DNA of 37,137 nt from T1Sed10-7 sp040904745 (GTDB lineage Bacteria; Actinomycetota; Nitriliruptoria; Nitriliruptorales; Nitriliruptoraceae): contig JBBDSW010000089.1 of the NCBI GenBank assembly GCA_040904745.1, positions 1 to 37,137 on the forward strand, given 5' to 3'. The notes under the pieces were generated by a model that worked only from the letters and a program-made list of their open reading frames with translations, ran no database searches and was not told the origin of the DNA. Position 1 is the first letter of the stretch. Every line of letters begins with the position of its first letter. This document shows, one piece after another, positions 7,781 through 15,153 of the stretch. A program made the translations under genes and the position numbers.

Positions 7781-8446
7781 TCATCGCACGCGCATCGCCA
7801 CCAGCACGCCGTCGCGTACGGGGTTGATCGCGCTGAGGTAGCGGGGGTCCTGGGCCACCTCGCGGGTCATCCGCACGATCGCGGCCGTTGCGGCATCGCG
7901 TTCGGCGCCGGCGAACTCCGCGCGTGGGTCGAGCCCGGCGACCCGGCCGTCCCACAGCACGTTGTCGCACAGGAACAGCCCGCCGAGGCGGATGCGTTCG
8001 GCGGCCGCTGCCCACATCGCCGGGTAGCCCTCCTTGTGGATGTCGCCGTAGACGATGTCGAGCTCGCCGTCGACGGCGGCCAGACCCTCGAGCGCGTCGC
8101 CGACGTGGTAGCGCACCTGCTCCCAGCGCCCGGCCCGTCGGAGGTAGTCCTCGGCGAGTGCGGCGTTGTCGGGATCATGATCGGTGCACACCACCTCGCC
8201 GTCGGCGCCGACCGCGCCGGCGAACCAGTAGGCGGAGTAGCCGTAGCCGCTGCCGAGCTCGACCACGCGACGGGCGCCGATCATGCGGGCCTGGACCTCC
8301 AGGAACCGTCCCACCGAGCGCCCGACGATCGGGAAGCCGTGTGTCTCCGCGCGCCGCTCCATGTCGTCGAGGACCGGATCGACCTGCCGTGCCTTGACCA
8401 GCTCGGTGAGGTAGGCATCGACCTCAGCGGGGAGGAGGGACTGCAC
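7781..8446 (-). CDS. SAM-dependent O-methyltransferase (caffeoyl-CoA OMT-like, family 3)
   Basis: 221 residues with a class I methyltransferase core. Motif I is RRVVELGSGYGYSAYWFAGA (about 59-78), the acidic end of beta 2 is CTDHDPDNAALAEDYLRRAG, then YHVGDALEGL, and DIVYGDIHKEGYPAMW carries the metal/substrate acidic residues. LFLCDNVLWDGRVAG resembles the DNVLW(H/G)G block typical of bacterial OMT family 3. Substrate is unknown; these enzymes generally methylate catechol-like or small hydroxylated compounds with a divalent metal. A GTG start follows a GAGGTG sequence. It is convergent with the YdcZ-type gene and shares a palindromic promoter region with the divergent NYN operon. Confidence 0.85.
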   Translation of the reverse strand: MQSLLPAEVDAYLTELVKARQVDPVLDDMERRAETHGFPIVGRSVGRFLEVQARMIGARRVVELGSGYGYSAYWFAGAVGADGEVVCTDHDPDNAALAEDYLRRAGRWEQVRYHVGDALEGLAAVDGELDIVYGDIHKEGYPAMWAAAAERIRLGGLFLCDNVLWDGRVAGLDPRAEFAGAERDAATAAIVRMTREVAQDPRYLSAINPVRDGVLVAMRVR

Positions 8447-8481
8447 GGGACACCTCGCGGGCTCGTCGACGGCACGGGTGG

Positions 8482-8492
8482 CCTACCGTAGG
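8482..8492. promoter_or_regulatory. palindromic overlapping divergent -10 boxes
   Basis: CCTACCGTAGG contains TACCGT on the plus strand and TACGGT on the minus strand, offset by one base. It lies about 33 nt before the NYN start and about 38 nt before the methyltransferase start, so one short palindrome may fire both operons and make them compete. Confidence 0.45.
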
Positions 8493-8521
8493 CGCCGCCG
8501 CACGGAGGCGATGAGATCGGA

Positions 8522-9118
8522 GTGCACGTGGGCCGTCACGTCCTGGTCTGGGACGCCCCGAACATCGACATGTGCCTGGCCACCATCATCGAGGGCAAGC
8601 CGACCGCCAAGGAGCGTCCGGATCTGGCCGTCCTCGGCGACTGGCTCGTGGACCACGCCGAGGTGGCGGACGACGTCGAGGCGTCGGTGTTCATCAACGT
8701 CGCGCCGCACGTGGCCGGCGTGCTGCGGGGCTGGGTGCTGTGGCTGCTGGAGGAGGGCTTCCGGGTCTTCGCCAAGCCGAAGCAGGGCGACTCGGACGTC
8801 GATGACGACATGCTCGAGCACCTGTGGGCGCGGGAGGCCGACGGGGACCTCGAGGCCGTCTACGTCGGTTCCAACGATGCGAAGGCCTTCGCCGCGCCGC
8901 TGACGCAGCTGGCCGAGCGGGGGGTGGCCGTCACCGTGCTCGGGTTCGCCGAGTACGCCGGCGGGATGGCGAGCACACCGGGTCTGCGCTTCGTCGACCT
9001 GGAGGCGATCGTAGGGTTGTTCGCCGGACCACTGCCGCGCCTCACCCTCGAGACGCTCCCGCCGGACGGGCGCTGGTTCGAGCCGACCGGGGTGCTCGGC
9101 GGCGGGGGCACGCCGTGA
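8522..9118 (+). CDS. NYN-domain (PIN-like) protein, first gene of coupled trio
   Basis: 198-residue protein with a NYN-like fold as found in LabA-type and other putative RNases. The first strand VLVWDAPNIDM places an Asp (D11) and Asn (N14) at the predicted active site. GDSDVDDDMLEHLW (about 89-102) supplies the second acidic cluster, and LEAVYVGSNDAKAF (about 113-126) the third, matching the D-N / D-D / SND layout of NYN nucleases. The C-terminal tail (LPPDGRWFEPTGVLGGGG) is unlike a catalytic domain. A likely role is RNA cleavage or binding, but no target can be read. Its TGA overlaps the GTG of arginine deiminase by 4 nt. A GTG at 8528 is an alternative start. Confidence 0.75.
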   Translation: MHVGRHVLVWDAPNIDMCLATIIEGKPTAKERPDLAVLGDWLVDHAEVADDVEASVFINVAPHVAGVLRGWVLWLLEEGFRVFAKPKQGDSDVDDDMLEHLWAREADGDLEAVYVGSNDAKAFAAPLTQLAERGVAVTVLGFAEYAGGMASTPGLRFVDLEAIVGLFAGPLPRLTLETLPPDGRWFEPTGVLGGGGTP

Positions 9119-10332
9119 GCGAGCCGCCGTTCTCGATCCGGTCCGAGGTCGGTGAGCTCACCGCGGTGCTCGTGCACCGGCCGGGTGAGGAGTTGGCCCG
9201 CATCACCCCGTCGAACAAGGACGAGCTGCTCTTCGACGAGCTGTTGTGGGTCGAGCACGCCCAGGTCGAGCACGACGCCTTCACCGATCTGCTCCGCGCC
9301 TCCGGTGTCGAGGTCCTGCTGGTGACCGACCTGCTCGCCGAGGTGGTGGCCGATCCCGCGGCGGCACGGGCGATCGTGGACCGGCACGTGACCGAGACCA
9401 CCTGCGGGCCCGAGGCGGTCGATGCGGTCCGTGAGCTCATCCTCGCGAGCCCGCCGATGGAGTTGGTGCACCACCTGGTGGCCGGGATCACCCACGAGGA
9501 GGCCGGAGCGATCGACGGCCTGGTCGCCGCGACCGCGGCGCCCGGTGACCCGTTGCTGGCACCGGTCCCCAACCTGGTGTTCGCGCGCGACTCCTCCGCC
9601 TGGATCGGGGAAGGCGTCGTGCTGTCCCCGATGCAGCGGCCGGTCCGCCGACGCGAGACCGATCTGCTGCGCACGCTCTACCGCGAGCACCCACGGTTCG
9701 CCGACGCGCCCGTCTGGTTCGGTGATCGCCACCACGACACCCATCCGGCCACCTTCGAAGGTGGCGACGTGTTGGTGGTCGGCGATCGGGGACTCGCGAT
9801 CGGGCTCAGTGAGCGGACCACGCCCGCCGGGGTGGAGACCCTGGCGTCGCGGCTGTTCAGCGCCGGCGTCGTCGACCGGATCCTGGCGGTCGACCTGCCG
9901 AAGGTCCGGGCGGCCATGCACCTCGACACGATCGTGACCCAGGTCGACGTCGATGCGTTCCTCACCTACCCGCGTATGACCCGCGCGCTGGAGACCTTCC
10001 AGGTCACCTCGCGGGGCGGCGGCCGGCTCCACGTCGAGTCCGGTCCGGAACTGGTCCGTGGGCTGGCCTGGGCGGCCGGGCTGGATCACGCGCGGGCGAT
10101 CGAGCCGGGGCTGTCCTCCGTGCGGGCGGAGCGGGAACAGTGGAACGACGCCAACAACACGCTGGCACTCAGGCCCGGCGAGGTGATCGCCTACGAACGC
10201 AACGTGACCACCAACGAGATCCTGGAGGCCGCGGGCATCACCGTGCGCACCATCCCGTCCTACGAGCTTCCCCGCGGTCGTGGCGGTCCGCGTTGCATGA
10301 GCTGTCCCGTCGCGCGGAGGCCGCTGGCATGA
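9115..10332 (+). CDS. arcA: arginine deiminase
   Basis: Hydrolyses L-arginine to citrulline and ammonia. The 405-residue protein has all key positions of the guanidino-modifying fold: VFARDSS (D159), the FEGGDVL block (E215, D218), MHLDTIVTQVD (H269, D271), NDANNTLALRPGEV, and the C-terminal GRGGPRCMSCPV with C394 at the place of the catalytic Cys406 of the Pseudomonas enzyme. No ornithine carbamoyltransferase, carbamate kinase or arginine/ornithine antiporter is nearby, so this is not a standard arc operon. It is coupled at both ends: GTGA overlap with the NYN gene upstream and ATGA overlap with the ABC gene downstream. It may serve acid/nitrogen metabolism, or a dedicated process with its two partners. 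Confidence 0.93.
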   Translation: MSEPPFSIRSEVGELTAVLVHRPGEELARITPSNKDELLFDELLWVEHAQVEHDAFTDLLRASGVEVLLVTDLLAEVVADPAAARAIVDRHVTETTCGPEAVDAVRELILASPPMELVHHLVAGITHEEAGAIDGLVAATAAPGDPLLAPVPNLVFARDSSAWIGEGVVLSPMQRPVRRRETDLLRTLYREHPRFADAPVWFGDRHHDTHPATFEGGDVLVVGDRGLAIGLSERTTPAGVETLASRLFSAGVVDRILAVDLPKVRAAMHLDTIVTQVDVDAFLTYPRMTRALETFQVTSRGGGRLHVESGPELVRGLAWAAGLDHARAIEPGLSSVRAEREQWNDANNTLALRPGEVIAYERNVTTNEILEAAGITVRTIPSYELPRGRGGPRCMSCPVARRPLA

Positions 10333-11367
10333 GCGGACCGGAGCACACCGGTGCGCTGCGTTCGGAACGTGCGGACGGGCTGCGCTCGCAAGCACCGCCG
10401 CCNNNNNNNNNNNNNNNNNNNNNNNNNNNNNNNNNNNNNNNNNNNNNNNNNNNNNNNNNNNNNNNNNNNNNNNNNNNNNNNNNNNNNNNNNNNNNNNNNN
10501 NNCCCCTGGGCCAACGACCCCTGGGCCAACGACCCCGGAGCGGACGACCCCGGAGCGGGCGACCCCGGGTCGGGTCAGGACGGCGAGGTGGTCGCCACCG
10601 CACGCGGTGTCGGCGTCCGGCGCGATGGCCGCGTGCTGCTCCGAGAGGTGGACCTGGACGTCGTACGCGGCCAGCACATGGCGCTGCTGGGCCCGAACGG
10701 CGCGGGCAAGACCACGCTGCTGCGGGTGCTGGCCACGGAGCTGTTCCCGACCAGCGGCGAGGTCACCGTCCTCGGCACGCGGTTCGGGCACGGCGATCTC
10801 CGCGAGCTCAGACCCCGGATCGGGTTCGTCTCCCTCGCGCTCGACCGCCTCCTCGACGCCCGGTTGCCCGCCCTGCCGCTGGTCGCCGCCGCCCGATCGG
10901 GGGCCACCTGGCCGAAGCCCGGCATCCTCGACGACCCGGTCCAGAGGGCGGTGGCCGAGCACGCGCTGGCACGCGTCGGTGCCGCGCACCTCGCCGAGCG
11001 GCGGGTAGACACCCTGAGCCAGGGGGAGCGCCAACGCGTCCGGATCGCCCGTTCGCTGGTCATCGATCCCGCGCTGGTGCTGCTGGACGAGCCCTTCGCC
11101 GGCCTCGACCTCGGAGGGCGGGAGTCCCTGCTGGCAGACCTGGACACGCTGCTCGCCGAGGAGGACGGCCCCACGGTGGTGCTGGTCACCCACCACCTCG
11201 AGGAGCTACCCGCCGGCATCCGGCGTGCGGTCCTGCTCCGCGACGGCGCGGTCATCGCCGCCGGTGAGGTCGCCGAGGTGCTCCGCGACGGCCCCGTCAG
11301 CACCGCGTTCGGCGTGGACGTCGAGGTGCACGGGCGGGACGGACGATGGACCGCCACGGTCCGCTGA
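10329..11367 (+). CDS. lone ABC transporter-type ATPase with N-terminal pentapeptide repeat (interrupted by gap)
   Basis: The ATPase domain after the gap is complete: Walker A GPNGAGKTTLL, Q-loop region, signature LSQGERQRVRIARS, Walker B ALVLLDEPFAGLDL and switch His in VTHHLEELP. The ATG at 10329 overlaps the deiminase stop as ATGA and reads MSGPEHTGALRSERADG up to the N block. After the block comes PWANDPWANDPGADDPGAGD, a 5-residue repeat. The two sides join in frame only if the real gap length is a multiple of three; the 100-N placeholder is not, but 15-nt units are. No permease gene is adjacent, so it may pair with a distant permease or be a soluble, non-transport ABC protein. It is the third gene of the coupled trio. 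Confidence 0.8.
10403..10502. other. assembly gap (100 N) inside ABC gene
   Basis: 100 N placed in the N-terminal coding part of the ABC gene, immediately before 15-nt tandem units. The true sequence is probably further repeat copies. Confidence 0.95.
10504..10563 (+). repeat. 15-nt coding tandem repeat (PWAND/PGADD units)
   Basis: Two perfect CCCTGGGCCAACGAC units (PWAND) are followed by two diverged units encoding PGADD and PGAGD. The period of five codons keeps the frame. The linker is Asp/Pro-rich, probably unstructured, and likely longer in reality because the gap abuts it. Confidence 0.9.
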
Positions 11368-11475
11368 ACGCGGCCGACAGCGCGTGAGGTCCCGCCGGCC
11401 TGGGACCAGCGGCCCTGTCTGCGTGTTCCGTGCACCGGGAGTATCGACCTCGACGTCGGGACCTCGGAGGCGCGT

Positions 11476-12036
11476 GTGGTCGAGCGGCAAACGGGCAGGG
11501 CGGGTGCCGAGGCGCACCCCTCGGGGGATGAGCGTTTCGCCATCCTCGACAAGGCGTTGAAGCGGTCGCGGTACGCGCAGGACCAGCTGATCGAGGTCCT
11601 CCACGTGGCGCAGGACATCTTCGGCTACCTCTCGCCGGACGTCCTGATCTACGTCGGGCGGGCGCTCGAGCTCCCGCTCAGCAAGGTCTTCGGGGTGGCG
11701 ACCTTCTACCACCTGTTCACCTTCGAGGCACCGGGGGATCACAGCGCCACCGTGTGCACCGGTACCGCCTGCTTCGTCAAGGGGGCGAACGACATCGTGC
11801 TCGCCCTCTCCCGCGAGCACGGCGTCGCCGCGGGCGGCACCACCGAGGACGGCCGGTTCACGCTCAAGACGGCCCGCTGCCTCGGCTCGTGCGGTCTCGC
11901 GCCCGTCGTCGTGCTCGATGGCGAGGTCAGCGGCCACCTCGATCCGTCCCGCACGGTGGAGGCCGTCGCCGCCACCCTCGCCGAGGACCGCGATCCCGAC
12001 CGCGAGCTGGCCGCCACGGCCGAGGAGGTCCGCTGA
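11476..12036 (+). CDS. hoxE: NAD-reducing [NiFe] hydrogenase diaphorase subunit HoxE
   Basis: NuoE-like thioredoxin-fold subunit of the soluble bidirectional hydrogenase, passing electrons between the diaphorase and hydrogenase modules. The 186-residue protein has a helical N-terminal part (ILDKALKRSRYAQDQLIEVL, GVATFYHLFTF) and the [2Fe-2S] ligands C94/C99 (CTGTAC) and C135/C139 (CLGSC). GGAGG lies 5 nt before the GTG. It is first in a six-gene run with overlaps, so this start sets the operon. I find no convincing -10 hexamer in the 108 nt upstream; the operon may use another promoter type or read through from the ABC gene. Confidence 0.9.
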   Translation: MVERQTGRAGAEAHPSGDERFAILDKALKRSRYAQDQLIEVLHVAQDIFGYLSPDVLIYVGRALELPLSKVFGVATFYHLFTFEAPGDHSATVCTGTACFVKGANDIVLALSREHGVAAGGTTEDGRFTLKTARCLGSCGLAPVVVLDGEVSGHLDPSRTVEAVAATLAEDRDPDRELAATAEEVR

Positions 12037-13715
12037 TGCCCCCCGGCCCGATCGACCTGGACGACGTGCAGAGCCGTGAGCTCGAGGAGCGCAGCCGCTA
12101 CATCCACCGCGCGCTCGTGTGCACCTCGACGGGGTGTCTGTCCGCCGGAGCGGCCACCGTCAAGGCGACGCTCGATGCGGAGCTCGCCGGCACGGACGAC
12201 GAGCACGACGCCGAGGTGGTCCCCACCGGCTGCCCCGGGCTGTGCAGCCGCGGTCCGCTGGTCACCGTGGACTCCCGCGGGGCGGACCCGGTCCGCTACG
12301 AGTACGTCGACGCCGACCGGGCCCAGGCCATCGCCCGCGACCACCTGCTGGGTGGCCGCCCGTCGGAGCAGGCACCGATCGTCGCGCCGGACCTGCCGTT
12401 CTATGTCAAGCAGCACCAGATCGTGCTACGCAACGCCGGCCGCATCGATCCGGACCGGATCGAGGACTACGTCGCCGCGGGCGGCTACCGCGCTCTGGAG
12501 CGTGCGATCCGCTCGATGACGCCGCAGGAGGTGGTCGACGCGGTCGACGCCTCCGGCCTCAGGGGTCGGGGCGGCGCGGGCTACCCGACGGCGCGCAAGT
12601 GGCAGTTGCTCCACGATGCCGAGGCGGATGAGAAGTACGTCGTCGTCAACGGCGACGAGGGCGACCCGGGCGCCTACATGGACCGGACCATCATGGACTC
12701 CGACCCCCACCGGGTGTTGGAGGGGGTCACCCTGGCCGCCTACGCCACCGGCGCGACCAAGGGCTACATCTACGTCCGGGCGGAGTACCCGCTGGCGATC
12801 GAACGCCTCGAGCGGGCCATCCGGGCCGCGAAGAAGGGCAAGATCCTCGGCCGCAGCGTGCTCGGCGCTCCCTTCGCCTTCGACGTGGAGGTGCGCGTCG
12901 GCGCGGGCGCGTTCGTCTGCGGTGAGGAGACCGCGCTGATGGCCTCGATCGAGGGGCGCCGAGGTACCCCGTCTCTGCGTCCTCCCTACCCGACCGAGCG
13001 TGGGCTGTGGGGTGCACCCACGATGATCAACAACGTGGAGACGATCGCCAACATCCCCCCGATCGTCGCGGACGGCCCGGAGCAGCTGGCCTCGATCGGC
13101 ACCGCCACCTCGAAGGGGACGAAGGTCTTCGCACTGGCCGGCTCGCTGGAGAACACCGGGCTGATCGAGGTGCCGATGGGCATCCCGCTGCGTGACATCG
13201 TCTTCGAGATGGGCGGCGGGATCCCGAACGGTCTCGACTTCAAGGCGGCGCAGACCGGTGGGCCGTCCGGCGGGTGCATCCCCGCCCGCTTCCTCGACAC
13301 CCCGGTCGACTACGAGCACCTGCGCGAACTCGGCTCGATGATGGGATCCGGAGGCCTGGTCGTGATGGACGAGACCGTCCGCATGCCCGAGGTCGCCCGG
13401 TTCTACATGGAGTTCAGCCGGGACGAGTCCTGTGGCAAGTGCATCCCGTGCCGTGCCGGGACCGTCAAGATGCACGCCTTCCTCGACCGGATCTGCGAGG
13501 GACACGGACGCAGACGCGACCTCCAACACCTCGAGAGCCTGTGCCGCACCGTGCGTGCCACGAGCCTGTGCGGCCTCGGCCAGGCCTCCCCGAACCCGGT
13601 GTTCTCCACGCTCGAGCACTTCCGCGACGAGTACCTGGAGTTGCTGGTCGACGACGACATCGACGGGAACGAACCCGGTGTCGTTGCCGCGACGAGCGGT
13701 GGAGGTGCACGATGA
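12036..13715 (+). CDS. hoxF: hydrogenase diaphorase subunit HoxF (FMN, NAD binding)
   Basis: 559-residue NuoF-like subunit that binds FMN and NAD(H). An N-terminal thioredoxin-like [2Fe-2S] domain carries C29/C34 and C66/C70. The FMN/NAD site is GLRGRGGAGYPTARKW (about 174-189), followed by NGDEGDPGAYMDR. The [4Fe-4S] ligands are C466/C469/C472 (ESCGKCIPCRAGT) and C512 (TSLCGLGQ). It starts on the A of the hoxE TGA (TGATG, 1-nt overlap), so translation is coupled. Together with HoxE and HoxU it makes the NAD-reducing half. NuoF of respiratory complex I is the close alternative, but hoxY and hoxH follow directly. Confidence 0.93.
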   Translation: MPPGPIDLDDVQSRELEERSRYIHRALVCTSTGCLSAGAATVKATLDAELAGTDDEHDAEVVPTGCPGLCSRGPLVTVDSRGADPVRYEYVDADRAQAIARDHLLGGRPSEQAPIVAPDLPFYVKQHQIVLRNAGRIDPDRIEDYVAAGGYRALERAIRSMTPQEVVDAVDASGLRGRGGAGYPTARKWQLLHDAEADEKYVVVNGDEGDPGAYMDRTIMDSDPHRVLEGVTLAAYATGATKGYIYVRAEYPLAIERLERAIRAAKKGKILGRSVLGAPFAFDVEVRVGAGAFVCGEETALMASIEGRRGTPSLRPPYPTERGLWGAPTMINNVETIANIPPIVADGPEQLASIGTATSKGTKVFALAGSLENTGLIEVPMGIPLRDIVFEMGGGIPNGLDFKAAQTGGPSGGCIPARFLDTPVDYEHLRELGSMMGSGGLVVMDETVRMPEVARFYMEFSRDESCGKCIPCRAGTVKMHAFLDRICEGHGRRRDLQHLESLCRTVRATSLCGLGQASPNPVFSTLEHFRDEYLELLVDDDIDGNEPGVVAATSGGGAR

Positions 13716-14485
13716 GCACCCAGCCCGCCGCCAAGCCCACCCCCCGCAACGGTCGGCCGACGGTCCCGGTCACGCTCGACGGCACCGAGCACCTCGCCTA
13801 CGAGGGCGAGACCGTGCTCGAGCTCGCACGTCGTGTCGGCGTCCCCATCCCGACCCTGTGCCACCTCGACGGTCTGTCGATCTACGGCGGCTGCCGACTG
13901 TGCATGGTCGAGGTGGGCGGAGGGCCGCGGCTGAGCCCGTCCTGTGCACTGGAGGTCAGCGAGGAGCTCGAGGTCACCACCAACAGCTGGGATCTCCACG
14001 AGCACCGGCGCCGCATCATCGAGATGCTGTTCGCCGAGGGCAGCCACGTGTGTGCCTTCTGCGTCTCCTCGGGCTCCTGCGAGCTGCAGGACCTGGCCGC
14101 CACCCACGACGTCGATCACATCCACTACGACCTCGACCACCCGAACGCCGGGATCGACGCCTCCCACCCGAAGTACAGCCTCGACCGTGACCGGTGCGTG
14201 CTCTGCACCCGGTGTGTCCGCGTCTGTGACGAGGTGGAGGGCGCCCACGTCTGGGACATCGCCATGCGGGGCAACGACGCGCGGCTCGTCTCCGGCATGG
14301 ATCAGCCCTGGGGCGAGGTGCCGGATTGCACCTGGTGCGGCAAGTGCGTGCTGGTGTGCCCGACCGGGGCGCTGTCGTTCAAGGGCCGGGCGACCGGTGA
14401 GATGGTGCACGACCCGGAGGTGGTCGCCTTCCTCGCGACCGCCCGAGACGAGGGTAAGTGGATCGACCGGAAGGCGCAGACGTGA
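13712..14485 (+). CDS. hoxU: hydrogenase diaphorase iron-sulfur subunit HoxU
   Basis: 257-residue NuoG N-terminal-like electron conduit. Clusters in order: plant-type [2Fe-2S] with C50, C61, C64, C78; His-Cys [4Fe-4S] with H112, C114, C117, C123 (GSHVCAFCVSSGSC); and two ferredoxin-type [4Fe-4S] sites, C162/165/168/172 (DRCVLCTRCVRVC) and C206/209/212/216 (DCTWCGKCVLVCP). It lacks the large molybdopterin-type C-terminal domain of NuoG, as expected for HoxU. It overlaps hoxF by 4 nt (ATGA) and hoxY by 4 nt (GTGA). Confidence 0.93.
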   Translation: MSTQPAAKPTPRNGRPTVPVTLDGTEHLAYEGETVLELARRVGVPIPTLCHLDGLSIYGGCRLCMVEVGGGPRLSPSCALEVSEELEVTTNSWDLHEHRRRIIEMLFAEGSHVCAFCVSSGSCELQDLAATHDVDHIHYDLDHPNAGIDASHPKYSLDRDRCVLCTRCVRVCDEVEGAHVWDIAMRGNDARLVSGMDQPWGEVPDCTWCGKCVLVCPTGALSFKGRATGEMVHDPEVVAFLATARDEGKWIDRKAQT

Positions 14486-15099
14486 CCAGCGACACCGGGA
14501 TTGAACCCATCGTCAGCGAGGACGAGCCGACCGCGGAGCCGAGGAAGCTGCGCGTGGCCACCGCGTGGCTCGGAGGCTGCTCGGGCTGCCACATGTCCTT
14601 CCTGGACCTCGACGAGAAGCTGTTCGAACTGGCCGAGCACGCCGACCTGGTGTTCGGGCCGTTGACGGATGTCAAGGAGTTCCCCGCCGACGTGGACGTG
14701 ACCCTGGTCGAGGGCGCGGTCACCAACGAGGACAACCTCGAGCTCGCCCACCGGATCCGCGCGAACACCCGCTACGTGGTGAGCTTCGGGGACTGCGCCG
14801 TCACCGGGAACATCACCTCGCTGCGCAATCCGCTGGGTGATCCGACCGAGCTCGTGCGCCGGGTCTACGTCGACCATCCGGACATCGCCGGACGGATGCC
14901 GACCGAGGTCGTGCCGCAGCTCCTCCCGACCTCCGAGCCCCTCCACGAGATCATCCCGATCGACGTCTACCTGCCCGGCTGCCCGCCCTCGGCCGAGCGG
15001 ATCGGCACCTTGCTGTTCCGCCTGGTGGCGTCGCTGGTGGCCGGCGAGGGCATCCCGGACCTGACTTGGCGTGGCCCAGAGGACCTGCGCTTCGGCTGA
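14482..15099 (+). CDS. hoxY: [NiFe] hydrogenase small subunit HoxY
   Basis: 205-residue small subunit holding the proximal [4Fe-4S] cluster. Ligand blocks are WLGGCSGCHMSF (C33, C36), SFGDCAVTGN (C105) and YLPGCPPSAERI (C167). There is no Tat signal peptide and no C-terminal extension with medial and distal clusters, which fits the short cytoplasmic group 3 form. The GTG start overlapping the hoxU stop (GTGA) is preferred to an in-frame GTG at 14458 because family proteins begin near this point and coupling is the rule in this operon. Confidence 0.93.
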   Translation: MTSDTGIEPIVSEDEPTAEPRKLRVATAWLGGCSGCHMSFLDLDEKLFELAEHADLVFGPLTDVKEFPADVDVTLVEGAVTNEDNLELAHRIRANTRYVVSFGDCAVTGNITSLRNPLGDPTELVRRVYVDHPDIAGRMPTEVVPQLLPTSEPLHEIIPIDVYLPGCPPSAERIGTLLFRLVASLVAGEGIPDLTWRGPEDLRFG

Positions 15100-15153
15100 C
15101 CATCCCGCGCCCGTCGCCCCTTGTGGGTCGACGCCGACGATCACGAGGATCCC

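Noticed and set aside
8860..11196. Minus-strand open frame across the deiminase and ABC genes, spanning the N gap
   Set aside because: Antisense shadow; continuity through 100 N is meaningless.
10329..11367. ABC gene considered a frameshifted pseudogene
   Set aside because: The apparent frame change comes only from the arbitrary 100-N gap length; the ATPase motifs are intact.
12036..14485. hoxF/hoxU considered as nuoF/nuoG of complex I
   Set aside because: Followed at once by hoxY, hoxH and a hydrogenase protease; HoxU lacks the large NuoG C-terminal domain; no other nuo genes.
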